Positions 24,808-32,334 of a DNA stretch of 64,000 nt are shown in pieces; the stretch's first letter is position 1; each line of letters begins with the position of its first letter. The notes beneath the pieces are model-generated. The model did no database searches. It was given only the letters and a program-made list of their open reading frames with translations, and was not told the origin of the DNA. The stretch covers positions 1 to 64,000 of the forward strand of contig JASEFK010000003.1 of the NCBI GenBank assembly GCA_030019255.1, given 5' to 3'. Origin of the DNA: Actinomycetota bacterium. GTDB lineage: Bacteria; Actinomycetota; Geothermincolia; Geothermincolales; RBG-13-55-18. Position numbers and translations under genes: made by a program.

Positions 24808-25611
24808 TCAGGAGAAATTCTGGGTGATGTAGACCTCCCCGTCGTCGTCCACCCACACGCCGATGCCCTCGCGGGAGAAGGGGGTGAGGATGTTCTCCCG
24901 GTGGCCCGGGCTTTCCATCCAGCCCTCCACCGCCGTGTCCGCCAGGCTCTCCAGGGTGAAATAGGAGTAGGAGAGGATCTCTCCCGTGTTTTGGTCATAG
25001 GTATAGGATTTCACCACGTTGCCCAGAAAGAGGTTTTCGCCGCCCGCGTACTCAACGTTCCCCACCCTGGTGGTCCGGCTGTAACCGTGCTCCCGGTAAC
25101 GATCGGCGAAATCCTTCCCCTCGGGACTCACGTGGTCGAAGTAGTTCCTCTCCGCCATGTCCCGGCTGTGCGCCAGGGCTATGGCTGCCAGCTCCTGATC
25201 CCAGTTGAGAGAGGAAAGACCGTGCCGTGTTCGGATGTCGTTTATCCTGCTGTGAATCATGAAAGCCAGCTCCCGGGACTTCTCCCGGAAATAGCTTATG
25301 CGCTCCGCCTTCTCCTTCTCCAACCGCGCGGGAGCATGATGCCCCTGCGGTTCCTGAGGCTGCTCCTCGACGGCTTTGTCGACCCGGAATTCGAAGGACA
25401 CCTCCTCCTGGTTCCTCGGAACCGGCAGGCACCCGCAGCCGGGGTTGGTAAGGGCGCTCGCTAGAAACAGCAATACGAGGATGGGGACCAGGGAATACGC
25501 GACCATGCGGGACTGGCGTGGACGGGCGTCGCCCACGGACCGTCCGCGCGCTACAGCCGAGCCGTCGTTTCCTTCTGCCCCTTTAAGACCTTTTTTCATC
25601 TCCTCTGTCAT
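24808..25611 (-). CDS. CAP/SCP-domain (YkwD-like) membrane-anchored or secreted protein
   Basis: A 267-residue protein. A basic N-terminus is followed by a hydrophobic anchor (SLVPILVLLFLASALTNPGC, which could also be a lipobox-type cleavage). A linker leads to a CAP domain at about 125-267: INDIRTRHGLSSLNWDQELAAIALAHSRDMAE, YFDHVSPEGKDFADRYREHG, GGENLF, and WMESPGHRENILTPFSREGIGVWVDDDGEVYITQNF. The CAP histidine and glutamate positions are present. These extracellular proteins have mixed or unknown roles. ATG 25611 directly abuts AGGAGG, so ATG 25599 may be the true start. It ends 15 bases from the QueG-like gene, convergently. Confidence 0.85.
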   Translation of the reverse strand: MTEEMKKGLKGAEGNDGSAVARGRSVGDARPRQSRMVAYSLVPILVLLFLASALTNPGCGCLPVPRNQEEVSFEFRVDKAVEEQPQEPQGHHAPARLEKEKAERISYFREKSRELAFMIHSRINDIRTRHGLSSLNWDQELAAIALAHSRDMAERNYFDHVSPEGKDFADRYREHGYSRTTRVGNVEYAGGENLFLGNVVKSYTYDQNTGEILSYSYFTLESLADTAVEGWMESPGHRENILTPFSREGIGVWVDDDGEVYITQNFS

Positions 25612-26387
25612 CCTCCTGCCCGGGTCGTGCGCTCCATGTTAACTTTTTATCATCCAACCCTACGCCTCTTCTATCCCCGCACCGCGCTCCTGACTGAACC
25701 GCCCCTGCCGTGCTTACCGCTTCTATATCGGAGGGCGCTTTCCATGCCGACGCCCCCGCCCTCTTCCATACCAACGGGTTCGTTAGCGTTTCTTCGCGGA
25801 TCCGTTCATCGAAGGTGGCGCAAACCTGCCGGCAGGGGTCCGCTCCGCACCGAACTGAGAGCTCTCCATTTCCATAAGGCTTATATATACCACATATACG
25901 CGTCATGCCCCCTGGCCCCTCAACATCCAAAACCAAAGAGGGTGAGCCCTTGCTCGGCGGTCGGAAAATCCTGATGCCACCATGCGGCGCGAGAGCTCCC
26001 CGAAATCACCGGTCATCCTGGGCCCTCATGATCCTCACCCTTTTCATGCCGCAACGGCAAGGGCTCTCCAAGCGTGCAACCGAAAAATATTGCTCAGTGT
26101 TGGGGAATCTTTTCTCACGGGGACGGAGGCACCATGAGAAAAATCGGGACCCGGGAAAGGAACGACTTAGTGAAACACCGTCCCGCCATGGTTATGCAAG
26201 GGGTCTCCCACGTCGACTCGCGGAGCACGCGGAACCCGCAGGCGGGTGGCTTGCCGCGGCCCGAAACCCAGCCGTGTTAGTATGGTGGATGAAGGCGGGG
26301 CACGGAAATCAATAGATTCCGGTCGCGCTTGCGGGGCCACCGGTCAGCGGTATGGGGTCAAGGCGGGGTCCGGAAAGGAGAAAACCC
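25612..26387. other. 776-base gap without a recognisable gene
   Basis: No conserved protein or RNA family was recognised. Parts of 26100-26340 are G-rich with several possible short stems and might be a structured RNA upstream of the YkgJ-like gene, but no conserved core of a known riboswitch, 6S, SRP, RNase P or tmRNA was found. Confidence 0.4.
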
Positions 26388-26663
26388 TTGGAATGCCGCA
26401 AGTGTGGGGCGTGCTGCATAGCGCTCTCCATATCCACCTTGAACAAGCCCGCGGGCGCGAGATGTCCGCACCTGACCGCGGAAAACCTCTGTTCCCTGTG
26501 GAAGAAGCCGGAGAGGCCCCGCGTCTGCTCGGCCTTCATGCCCGACCCGGCCTTCTGCGGGTCGAGTTTCGAGGAGGCGCTGAAGCTCATGGGGGAGCTG
26601 GAAAGGGAATCCCAAATGAGAGACGGGAAGATGGACGCCTCGCAGGGCTCCGCACCGGGTTAA
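26388..26663 (+). CDS. YkgJ-family cysteine cluster protein
   Basis: A 91-residue protein with the family's cysteine pattern: CRKCGACCIALSI, GARCPHLTAENLCSLW, RPRVCSAFMPDPAFCG. These cysteines are thought to bind a metal or Fe-S centre; the biochemical role is not established. TTG 26388 is chosen because AAAGGAG lies eight bases ahead and the protein then begins directly with LECRKCGACC, as in relatives; ATG 26352 upstream has no good site. Confidence 0.85.
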   Translation: MECRKCGACCIALSISTLNKPAGARCPHLTAENLCSLWKKPERPRVCSAFMPDPAFCGSSFEEALKLMGELERESQMRDGKMDASQGSAPG

Positions 26664-26705
26664 GCTAGGGGCTTCCGAGCCTGCAGGGCCTTATCTCCCC
26701 GGGAC

Positions 26706-26871
26706 CCCCGGGGGGAGAAGTGGAGCAGGTTGGGCCGGACAGGAGGATCAAGGCGGCGGCCGGAGGAAACTTTTCAATGAGCGGTGGCCGACCGGTTCCG
26801 CAAGGTTTCTCTTTCCCTTGTCCTCCGGGGGAGAAGTGGAGTAGATGAGCAGGACGGGAGGGTTAAGGCGG
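26706..26871 (+). repeat. Two imperfect direct repeats upstream of the SGNH hydrolase
   Basis: About 50 bases at 26706-26757 recur at 26823-26871 (shared pieces GGGGGAGAAGTGGAG, AGGACGGGAGG/GGACAGGAGG and AAGGCGG). The second copy ends in the ribosome-binding region of the downstream gene. Confidence 0.55.
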
Positions 26872-26873
26872 AA

Positions 26874-27599
26874 GTGACGGGAAGAAAGCTCCTCGTGGTG
26901 GGCGACAGCCTGGCGGGGGGATTCCCCCACCTCTGTTTCCCCGCCCTTCTCCGCCAACTGGACCCGTCCTGGGAGATAACCGTGAGCGCCAGGGGCGGGG
27001 ACACCCTTCTGGGCGCGGGAAACCGCCTGGCGGAGCTCCTCTCGGGCCGGAGGCCGGACGCGGTCCTCCTGGTAGCGGGAGCCAACGACCTCCTCCTCCC
27101 CTTCCTCGAGAGCAGGGGTGGTACATGGAAGATACTGGTAAAAAGACTCGTCTCCCGGGGCAGCGTCCCCGCCGCCCGGCCCGAGGCCTTCCGGGCGCTC
27201 CTGGAGAGGGTGGTCAAGGCCGCGCGGGGCAGGGCCGGCTCGGTGATCCTGGCCTCCGTTCCCTGCCTAGGCGAGGACCTCCATTCTCACCTCAACCGAC
27301 GGAGAGAGGAATACAACCGTGTCATCGCGGAAACGGCCCTGGTTGCCGGCGCACGGCTGGCCGACCTGGCCGAACCCTACGAAAGGGAATTAAAACGCCT
27401 GGAAAACCCCAGCTCCTACCTCCTGGGCTGCCTCTTCGACGCCTTCCTGGACCCCCTGCGCTCCCTGACTCCGTGCGCGGCCTTCCAGCTCAGCGGAAGA
27501 CGGGGGCTTCTGCTGACCCTCGACGGCGTGCACCCCAACCCCCGGGGAGCGCGCATCCTGGCGGAGAAGGTCGCCGCGGCGCTATCCCCTATTTCGTGA
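26874..27599 (+). CDS. SGNH/GDSL-type hydrolase
   Basis: A 241-residue protein with the SGNH blocks: VVGDSLAGGF (block I serine), ARGGDTLLG (block II glycine), VAGANDLL (block III asparagine) and DGVHPNPRGARILAE (block V Asp and His). Such enzymes are esterases, lipases or acyl/acetyl hydrolases. No signal peptide is seen. GTG 26874 is chosen because it puts the GDSL motif at residue 8, as usual, and GGAGG/AAGGCGG precede it; the frame is open back to an ATG at 26784. The 484 bases after it (27600-28083) contain only a short doubled segment (AGGGTYAATGAGCTCCG at about 27690-27725) and no gene. Confidence 0.82.
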   Translation: MTGRKLLVVGDSLAGGFPHLCFPALLRQLDPSWEITVSARGGDTLLGAGNRLAELLSGRRPDAVLLVAGANDLLLPFLESRGGTWKILVKRLVSRGSVPAARPEAFRALLERVVKAARGRAGSVILASVPCLGEDLHSHLNRRREEYNRVIAETALVAGARLADLAEPYERELKRLENPSSYLLGCLFDAFLDPLRSLTPCAAFQLSGRRGLLLTLDGVHPNPRGARILAEKVAAALSPIS

Positions 27600-28083
27600 C
27601 CGCCGGAGGGGAACCACCTCCGGCATGGCATCCGGCATGTGCGAAGGATCACTTTTCCCACGAGGGCTTGCCCGGCGCACCATATCCAGGGTCAATGAGC
27701 TCCGTCCAGGGTTAATGAGCTCCGAAAAGGGTTGAGAAACGAATGCTTCTTGCCGCCTTACGCAGGAGCATCCCGGGGCGGTTTATTCCCTCCAGGATGG
27801 GGTATATTTACGCTACAGACAGAAGTAACCGATGGCCCATGGCTGGACGGCTTCCGGGTGGGCGTTCCTCGCAAACCCTACCCGGCGACAGGAAAGAAGA
27901 GGATGCATCGGATGTTCCGCGCTTTCCCGGGCCGGGACGGAAACGTCTGGCTTTCACGTGAGACGAGCAGGAGCCGCGAGGAAGGGGGCATTGGCCCGTA
28001 ACCGGCCCGTAAACATTCGAGAGGACAACGGCCGCAAGGGGCGCGGCACGTGGAATGGCGTCCGGAACGGGGAGGGAGAGGCT

Positions 28084-29949
28084 ATGACGATCAAGGCGGA
28101 CAAGAACCTCAAGGAGCTCCTGCGCGCCCTGCCCCCGGCCCTGCGGATGGAGGAGGCACGGGGGCTGGGCAGGACCTTCCGGGAGCAGTGGGGCGGCTCT
28201 AAGAACACCCGGCGCATCGTGTACCGCATCTTCACCGGCGGAAGGGGGCTGCTCTCCAACCTCAAGGACCTGGGGAAGATGAAGGTGGGCCGCATCATCC
28301 CCAACTGGGTCCTGGGGATGTGGGACACCTTCCCGGAGCGGGAAGCGGTGGTGGACGGGGAGAAGCGATACAACTTCGGTGAGCTCAAGGAAAGGGTGCT
28401 GCGCTTGGCCAACGCCCTGCAGGACCTGGACCTCCGGCCCAGGGACACGGCGGGCGTCATGCTCCACAACAGCGCCGAGTTCCTGGAGACCATGTGCGCC
28501 TGCAGCCTCATCGGGGTGGTCACCCCCTTCGTCAACTGGCACCTGCGGGGAGAGGAACTTATCAAGACCATAAATTTGCGAAGTCCAAAGGTCCTGGTCT
28601 TCGACGCCGAATTCCGGGAAGAGATAGAGCGGATTCGTGGAGACCTGGGGAGCGTGCGCCACCTGGTCATGGTGGGCGACGGCGCTCCCGCCGGTGTGGA
28701 CGTCCTGTCCTACGAGGAACTGGTGTTCTCCCATCCGGCTACCATGCCCGAGGTGAATTTCGTGGTCTCCTTCAACCCCTACACCGGGGGCACCACGGGG
28801 ATACCCAAGAGCTCCAACCTCTTCGACAGCCTGGGGTACATGCTCTCCGACCTCGCCGAGCCGCCCCGGGCCACCCTCCCCGAGTTCACGCGTTACAACT
28901 TCCTGGCCTTCAGCTACCTCTACTGGTTCGGGGGTGAGCGCATCCACGACCCGGTGACCGGGAACATCCGCACCCTCATCGTCACCCCCCTCTACCACGC
29001 GGGAACCGCCGCAGCCTGGGCTCCCTTCTTCCTCTTGGGGGCCACGGCGGTGATCATGCGCAAGTTCGACGCCGAGGAGTTCCTGCGCCTCATCGAGCGT
29101 GAGAGGGTGAACTGGACCTTCGTGGCCCCCACCATCCTGCAGCGGGTGCTGGCCCTCCCCGAGGAGGTGAAGAGCCGCTACGACCTCTCCTCCATGCGCT
29201 CCATCCTCTGCGCCGCGGCGCCCTGTCCTCCGGAGGTCAAAGCGGCCACCAACGAGCTCTTCATGCGGCAGGGAGCACCGGGACCGGTGTTCGGCGAATA
29301 CTACGGCAGCGCGGAGACGGCCATCATCACCGTGCTCCTTCCCGAGGACTACCGGGAAAACCCCAAGCGGCTGGCGAGCGTGGGAAAGGCACGTTGCGGA
29401 GACCTGCGCATCTACATCGAGGAGGAGGGACGCTGGGCGGAGCCCGGAGAGGTGGGCAAGGTGATGGGACGCACCGCCTCCACCCTGGCCTTGCGTTACC
29501 CGGGCTCGGAGGAGCGGCTGCATGAGTCCATCCGCCTGATCGATGGCCAGGAGTGGTACGATGACGGCCTCCTGGGCTACCTGGACGAGGACGGCTTCCT
29601 CTACCTCACGGGACGGGTCAAGGAGATGATCATCACCGGCGGGGTGAATATCTATCCCCTGGAGATAGAGGAAGTCATCCTCCGCCATCCCGCCGTCTTC
29701 GACGTGGCCGTGGTCAGGCTTCCCCACCCGGACCTGGGGGAGGTCCCGGTGGCCTGCGTGCAGCTCCACCAGGGGAAGGAGGCCACCGAGGAGGAGATAA
29801 TCGAGTTCTGCAAGCGGGAGGGCCTCTACGGCTACAAGATACCGGCCAAGGTGGATTTCTTCGACGAGCTTCCCCGCCACATAGACGGCAAGATAATCAA
29901 GCGCGAGCTGGAGAAGATTTACTGGAGGGACGTGGAAAGCAGGGGTTGA
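28084..29949 (+). CDS. AMP-forming acyl-CoA synthetase (AMP-binding enzyme)
   Basis: A 621-residue ANL-superfamily ligase. The adenylation motif is FNPYTGGTTGIPKSS, with later motifs FGEYYGSAET, YDDGLLGYLDEDGFLYLTGRVKEMIITGGVNIYP and the C-terminal PRHIDGKIIKREL containing the catalytic lysine. Around 60 extra residues precede the usual start of the fold. It activates a carboxylic acid, most likely fatty or aromatic, to the CoA thioester; the insertion around FGGERIHDPVTGNIRT is unusual. ATG 28084 follows GGGAGGGAGAGG. The thiolase gene lies 155 bases on, same strand, suggesting a shared fatty-acid or side-chain degradation role. Confidence 0.88.
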   Translation: MTIKADKNLKELLRALPPALRMEEARGLGRTFREQWGGSKNTRRIVYRIFTGGRGLLSNLKDLGKMKVGRIIPNWVLGMWDTFPEREAVVDGEKRYNFGELKERVLRLANALQDLDLRPRDTAGVMLHNSAEFLETMCACSLIGVVTPFVNWHLRGEELIKTINLRSPKVLVFDAEFREEIERIRGDLGSVRHLVMVGDGAPAGVDVLSYEELVFSHPATMPEVNFVVSFNPYTGGTTGIPKSSNLFDSLGYMLSDLAEPPRATLPEFTRYNFLAFSYLYWFGGERIHDPVTGNIRTLIVTPLYHAGTAAAWAPFFLLGATAVIMRKFDAEEFLRLIERERVNWTFVAPTILQRVLALPEEVKSRYDLSSMRSILCAAAPCPPEVKAATNELFMRQGAPGPVFGEYYGSAETAIITVLLPEDYRENPKRLASVGKARCGDLRIYIEEEGRWAEPGEVGKVMGRTASTLALRYPGSEERLHESIRLIDGQEWYDDGLLGYLDEDGFLYLTGRVKEMIITGGVNIYPLEIEEVILRHPAVFDVAVVRLPHPDLGEVPVACVQLHQGKEATEEEIIEFCKREGLYGYKIPAKVDFFDELPRHIDGKIIKRELEKIYWRDVESRG

Positions 29950-30104
29950 ACCGGGCTTCGGCGGAAGTGACGCCTTCCCGGAAGGCCAGCCGGTCGTATG
30001 GCGCTCCTGGGAACAGCGCGAGGACCGGGAGGACACGGTTTTCGGGAAGCATGCTGGCAACGAAACCGGGCTTTAGGAATTTTTCGCAGCTCAGGAGGTG
30101 AAAA

Positions 30105-31346
30105 ATGACGGATAAACTCAGGGAAGTGGTGGTGGTTGAAGCCGTCCGCACCCCTACCGGCAGATCCGGATGGGCGGGAGCGGCCAAGGGCGGAGTTTTC
30201 GCCAGGGTGTCCGCCCAGCACCTGCTGGCCACGGCGCTGCGCGGCTTGGTGGAAAGGGTCGTAGAAAAATGTCCCTCCTTCGACCCGCGAGAGATCGAGG
30301 ACGTGGCTGTGGGATGCCTGAGCCAGATCGGGGAACAGGGCCTCAACTTGGGAAGGATAGGCGTCCTGGCCGCCGACCTTCCCGACGAGGTGGCGGGGTG
30401 GACGGTGAACCGCTACTGTAACGCCGGTTTGCAGGCCATAAACTCCCAGGCCCACGCCCTCATGTGCGGAGCGGGCGAGATAGCCATCGCCGCCGGGGTG
30501 GAGAGCATGAGCCACTACGCCATGGGCTCCGACTTCATGGTCGCCGGACAGGCGGGGCTTCCCGCCTCCCTCCATCCCCGGGCCATGGAACGGGGAGCCC
30601 TCAACCCCATGGGGGTCAGCGCTCAGATGGTCGCCGACCGCTACGAGCTCTCCCGTGAGGACATGGACCGCTTCGGCCTCTGGAGCCACCAGAAGGCGGT
30701 GCGGGCCATGCGCGAGGAGGAATGGTACCGGAAGAGGATAGTCCCCGTGGAGGTAGAGGACGAGAACGGTACCCGCCTGGTGGACCGGGACGAGCCTCCC
30801 CGCGAGCAGGCCTTGGACGATCCGAAGGCCGCTTACGCCAAGATGGCCGCGCTCCCGCCTCGCTTCAAGGAAGGAGGTACGGTGACCGCGGGCAACTCCT
30901 CGGCCATCGTGGACGGGGCGGCGGCGGTCATGCTCATGACCTCGGAAAAAGCCGAGAAACTGGGGCTGGAGCCCTACGCCCGCATCCTCTCCACCGCCGT
31001 GGCCGGGTCCGAGCCCCTGATCATGCTCCTGGGGCCCATACCCGCCATACGCAAGGCCCTGGACAGGGCGGGAATAACCATGGACGACGTGGACGTCTTC
31101 GAGCCCAACGAGGCCTTCGCCTCACCCGTGCTGGCCTTCTGCAAGGAATTCGGGCTGGACTTCGACGACCCGCGCATAAACCCCACCGGCGGGGCCATCG
31201 CCATAGGTCATCCCATCGGCTGCTCGGGAGTCCTCTACTTCACGGAGATGGTGCACTGGATGGTCCGCCACGGCCTGAAGTACGGGCTGCAGACCCTCTG
31301 CGGGGGCGGCGGGGTGGGCATCGCCACGGTGGTGGACCGGCCCTGA
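30105..31346 (+). CDS. Acetyl-CoA acyltransferase (thiolase)
   Basis: A 413-residue thiolase. The nucleophile lies in NRYCNAGLQAI, the catalytic histidine in GGAIAIGHPIGCSG, and the second cysteine in TLCGGGGVGIA; EPNEAFASP and VTAGNSSAIVDGAAAV are also family blocks. Such enzymes cleave 3-ketoacyl-CoA in beta-oxidation or run the reverse condensation. CAGGAGGTGAAAA precedes the ATG. Full length. The neighbouring acyl-CoA synthetase supports a degradative role. Confidence 0.93.
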   Translation: MTDKLREVVVVEAVRTPTGRSGWAGAAKGGVFARVSAQHLLATALRGLVERVVEKCPSFDPREIEDVAVGCLSQIGEQGLNLGRIGVLAADLPDEVAGWTVNRYCNAGLQAINSQAHALMCGAGEIAIAAGVESMSHYAMGSDFMVAGQAGLPASLHPRAMERGALNPMGVSAQMVADRYELSREDMDRFGLWSHQKAVRAMREEEWYRKRIVPVEVEDENGTRLVDRDEPPREQALDDPKAAYAKMAALPPRFKEGGTVTAGNSSAIVDGAAAVMLMTSEKAEKLGLEPYARILSTAVAGSEPLIMLLGPIPAIRKALDRAGITMDDVDVFEPNEAFASPVLAFCKEFGLDFDDPRINPTGGAIAIGHPIGCSGVLYFTEMVHWMVRHGLKYGLQTLCGGGGVGIATVVDRP

Positions 31347-31496
31347 GGGCAGGTTTTTCAAACCCGGATCTTGCTGTTTACGACCGAACGAGGACCTGTG
31401 AGCGGCGCACAGATGACTGGTAAGGGCTTTAATATGGCCATACATTGCGTTTCCATCCAACGCGGTGCGACGGGGGGTATCCAGGGCACCGTGGGT

Positions 31497-31844
31497 TCAG
31501 AACTCCCCATGGTAGGAACATGAGATGGCGGGCGGTGTCTCGCCTCCGCCTATAAAGGTGTAGGAACCCGGGTTCCCCACCTGCGGGCATATGGGAACTT
31601 CTTCCATGAACTCCGGGACCAGTTCTCCGACCGCGGTAGGATAGGTGCCGTACCGGGCATTGTAGACTCCAATGGCCGATTCCATCATCCTCACGTTGGC
31701 CCGGCACACCTTTTCTGAGGCGTTGTCGCGGGCGGCCACGTACACCGGGACAGCGATGCCCACCAGTATCCCCACGATGAGGATGACGATCATAAGCTCC
31801 ACGAGCGTAAAGCCGTCCTCTTTCGAAAAGATCGTCGTAAGCAT
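31497..31844 (-). CDS. Type IV pilin-like/pseudopilin (prepilin) protein
   Basis: A 115-residue prepilin. A short leader ends KEDG and the cut site precedes FTLVELMIVILIVGILVGIAVPVY, with Glu at mature position 5, the hallmark of type IV pilins and pseudopilins (GspG/PilE class). The globular part, about 85 residues, has NARYGTYP and three cysteines. ATG 31844 is preferred to the longer frame because AGGTGG precedes it and the leader is then nine to ten residues long. No assembly ATPase, peptidase or other pilin gene is near. Confidence 0.88.
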   Translation of the reverse strand: MLTTIFSKEDGFTLVELMIVILIVGILVGIAVPVYVAARDNASEKVCRANVRMMESAIGVYNARYGTYPTAVGELVPEFMEEVPICPQVGNPGSYTFIGGGETPPAISCSYHGEF

Positions 31845-31976
31845 CGCCCATCCACCTGCGAATCCAGGCGGCTCCCCCGGGAGACTCGAATCGAAAACCC
31901 TAACTGTATATATATTTATCGACCAGCCTAGGAAGAAAAATAAAACCCAGGTACCCTTTTTGTTCACTTCGTTTTG

Positions 31977-32005
31977 TTGACAATTACCTCCCTTTCTCCT
32001 AAAAT
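31977..32005 (+). promoter_or_regulatory. trp operon promoter
   Basis: A perfect -35 TTGACA (31977-31982), a 17-base spacer and -10 TAAAAT (32000-32005). Initiation about 7 bases beyond the -10 falls on 32012, the A of the trpL ATG, so the leader peptide would be translated from a leaderless mRNA. This is the best promoter in the window. Confidence 0.85.
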
Positions 32006-32011
32006 CCCCCT

Positions 32012-32071
32012 ATGATGGAAAAGCAGGCCGTGAATCATTGCGAACTTCGATGGTGGTGGAGCCTCTCCTGA
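32012..32071 (+). CDS. trpL: trp operon leader peptide
   Basis: A 19-codon frame MMEKQAVNHCELRWWWSLS ending in TGA. Three consecutive TGG codons (32051-32059) lie seven codons before or at the base of the first attenuator hairpin, as in other trp leaders. No Shine-Dalgarno sequence is possible because the predicted transcript starts at its ATG. Stalling at the Trp codons under tryptophan shortage should free segment 2 of the attenuator. Confidence 0.85.
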   Translation: MMEKQAVNHCELRWWWSLS

Positions 32072-32234
32072 GGAGAGGGCTCCGCTGAAGCCTGCGCCAG
32101 TAAAACTTACGGATAAGAGAAAAGACCGAAAAACAAGAATCTAAAGAGGATAAGGCCGCGAGCCCTCTCCAGGGGGAGCGGCCTTCGAGCTTGTATGGGC
32201 CGCGTTCCCCGAGGGATACGCGGCCGTTCCTTTT
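32059..32234 (+). promoter_or_regulatory. trp transcription attenuator
   Basis: Segment 1 GAGCCTCTCC (32059-32068) pairs with segment 2 GGAGAGGGCTC (32072-32082). Segment 2 can instead pair with segment 3 GAGCCCTCTCC (32160-32170), an 11-bp antiterminator. Segment 3 lies inside a competing hairpin GGCCGC/GCGGCC (32154-32183). A further stem GGCCGCGT/ACGCGGCC (32198-32225) is followed by GTTCCTTTTC, the more terminator-like of the two. This is the geometry of ribosome-mediated attenuation. Confidence 0.8.
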
Positions 32235-32334
32235 CAGAGTAGTGAGGAATAGTGAGGGGATGGAAAACGGAGGATGAAGGTGTCATGGGAAAAAGACATT
32301 GCTATCCCGGCTTTCGAACGGGAGGTGGGCGAAG

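Noticed and set aside
26100-26340. Possible riboswitch or structural RNA
   Set aside because: G-rich with several weak stems, but no conserved core of a known RNA class could be found by eye.
27808-30060. A 750-residue minus-strand open frame
   Set aside because: It is antisense to the acyl-CoA synthetase and shows shadow-frame composition only.
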